Source of the DNA: Tenrec ecaudatus | Taxonomy: Eukaryota > Chordata > Mammalia > Afrosoricida > Tenrecidae | Assembly (NCBI RefSeq): GCF_050624435.1 | Contig: NC_134546.1 | Span: 17,693,001-17,757,000 of the forward strand | Direction of reading: 5' to 3' | DNA length: 64,000 bases | Part shown: piece by piece, positions 62,111 to 64,000 of the stretch | Position numbering within the stretch: position 1 is the first letter of the stretch | Layout of the letters: every line of letters starts with the position of its first letter | The notes under the pieces: generated by a model | Seen by the model: only the letters and a program-made list of their open reading frames with translations | The model's database searches: none | Told to the model about the DNA's origin: nothing | Position numbers and translations under genes: made by a program

Positions 62111-64000
62111 ACCTGTTCACTTCTGTATTTTGAAGCCTCGTTAAGGACAGTCGTACCCACATAGGTGGGCCTCCTTTGGGGACAGGGGACCAGGTGGAGA
62201 GAAAGAGATCTATCAGCTCTCTGCTTTCTTTTTCATTGAGGTTTTTCTATCATGGTTGTTTGCTTCCTCTTTGTGCTTTATGTAGTTTTCTGTCTAGGAG
62301 ATCCAGGATAGGCAGATCTATAGAGCCTGTAACTGGATTGATAATTGCTAAGTTCATGGCAGGGGAGACTAGCGGGGAAATGGGGTGCTAAGGACAATGA
62401 GAACCAGGAAAGATGTTCCCAAATGGATTGTGGATGTTCCGAAATCTGCCTAATATAACTGAATGATTAAGTTGTGTGATAGGTGAAGTACATGCCAGTC
62501 TATGGGCTTACTTCCTGCATACAACATCTCTGGCAGCACATTAGAAAATGGCGGTATGACTCGCTCGGAAGAGACCTGCAGGTGGAGGTGGAGAGGATCA
62601 GGAGTAGGGGCGTTCCCTGTATGTCCCGTTACATCCTTAAAACACTGCTCTGTGCAAATGCCTTACCGATTCAGAAATAGAGTCTCAAACGTTTGTAGTT
62701 GCGATGCAGTCAATGGTTTAGGATGGCCCTTCTTGCCCAGATCTTTGTGACTCCCACACAAGTGATTAGGTGGGACTATGCAAATACAGTACTAATGATG
62801 CACATAAGGTGTGTGAAACTTGCACGGGTGGGGCCATGCTAGTAAGGCATACGGAACCCTAGCCAGGGCTTTGTCATCCGGAGACATCCAAGGATGGGAA
62901 GGAGAGTCCTCACCCCACCTTCAAGAAGAGTCAGCAATGGAGCTAGTCCTTTGGACTTGGTGTCTTTGCTCAGAGAACATCCTAGACTCGGTGGACCGGC
63001 ACAGAGCTGTAATACCGGAGAAGAAGCTGTAATCCCAGACAGAAGCAGCTCCAGAGAAATGGCCGCAGCTGAACCAGGAGAACCGGTGCGAGAGGCCCTC
63101 CGTGCATCCCTAGAGCGAGGTGGCAGCTGTGGGCGTGCCAACTGGAAAAGCACAAGCTAGAGAGACGAGTGCCTGTGGGCAGCAGGCTGGCTGTTGGAGT
63201 GGGGTGTTCCTGGCACTCATTGGCAGAGCCAAAACTTGCCTAAAGAGGGCAGAGGTCAGGCTAAGGAAAGGCCTGTCCTCAAGGAGCTGAGAGTAGCTCA
63301 TCCTCCAGGGGCAAGAGGAGCAGGGCACGACCAAGAGGCGTGGAGCGCGCCAGCCTGTACTGAAGACCGGAGACTTGGCTGGCATGCTTCCCGGTCTGGA
63401 TCCCATTCCTAATACAGGGTTGACCCTGTTGCTTCCCTCAGAAACCCTGCAAGGATGAGTGGTTTCTGTGCGTTCGGTGTTGCAATCACCACGGATTACC
63501 TAGCCAAGCAGAGAGGTAGAGGGTGCTGTGGGAGGTCAGAGTAGGTATAAAGGTTGGCTAAAGGTGGCCTTTCTTTCTGACCTCCTCCTCACAGGAGTCT
63601 CCAGCCCGGGTCCAGGAACGTGGTTCTCTCTTCTCTCTCATGGGGTTAGCGTCCCACTGCACTGCACTCCATGCGGCACCTGCTAAGATGCCTCAGATTT
63701 TCTGGGGGTCACCCAGTCCCTGTGTGAGAAGCCACTGTCTAGGGTGCCTTTCAGGGAGGGTGTCTGATCTTGGGTCATGTGACCAGGCTGCTGGGGTGGG
63801 GAGTTTCCTTTGCAGAGTCTCTCTAAGGGACAGGTGGAGACACAGAGGCCTCTGTGAGCAGAGAGGCAATACACTCTCAACAGGGCTTCAAACTGTTGAG
63901 GGTTCAGAGAAGAGTCTATTTGGTTATAACCGGACTGCTACAATCTCAAAGCGATTCTTTGATTGCAGTCCTGGGTCCATTGTTTAAGCCAAAAAAAAAA

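Overview
This is a 64 kb window of mammalian nuclear DNA from an afrotherian, most probably a tenrec-like species. The interspersed repeats point that way. There are many copies of a roughly 200-bp tRNA-derived SINE of the afrotherian type. There are also repeated hAT-family miniature transposons that resemble the SPIN (Space Invader) group, which is known to be very abundant in tenrecs. The species call is an inference; no comparison could be run.

Four protein-coding genes are present, in the same order and orientations as the human 2p13.3 block: VAX2 (+), ATP6V1B1 (+), ANKRD53 (+) and TEX261 (-). VAX2 is partial: the first coding exon lies upstream, and the window holds the end of intron 1, the exon with most of the homeodomain (14055-14242) and the last exon (18281-18703). 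ATP6V1B1 is complete, with 14 coding exons (20625-45396) encoding 513 residues, ending in the PDZ-ligand motif DTAL. ANKRD53 has five clear coding exons (48720-53021), but its 5' coding end is not resolved. TEX261 is complete on the minus strand, with six exons (60187 down to 55929) encoding 196 residues, and its start lies in a CpG island.

Region by region: 1-14054 is VAX2 intron 1, made mostly of old L1 sequence broken up by younger LINE, SINE and retroposon insertions. 14243-18280 is VAX2 intron 2, fairly GC-rich. 18925-20624 separates VAX2 from ATP6V1B1. 20743-38881 holds the two large ATP6V1B1 introns with most of the hAT elements, a (GT)n tract and an inverted repeat. 38882-45396 is the compact exon-rich part of ATP6V1B1. 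45397-48719 contains a LINE, a SINE split by a LINE, and a CpG-rich stretch that is probably the ANKRD53 promoter. 50458-52370 is an ANKRD53 intron with a minisatellite. 53022-55493 is intergenic and partly ancient repeat. 60190-64000 lies upstream of TEX261 and has SINEs, a LINE 3' end and unclassified sequence.

The genes are neighbours and not parts of one pathway: a retinal patterning transcription factor, a renal/inner-ear proton-pump subunit, an ankyrin-repeat protein linked to the mitotic spindle, and an early-secretory-pathway membrane protein. I found no convincing undescribed biological system. The items most worth a second look are well-bounded nested transposon insertions, a large inverted repeat that includes transposon ends (35462-37108), a head-to-head retroposon pair near 7 kb, and the unresolved 5' end of ANKRD53.
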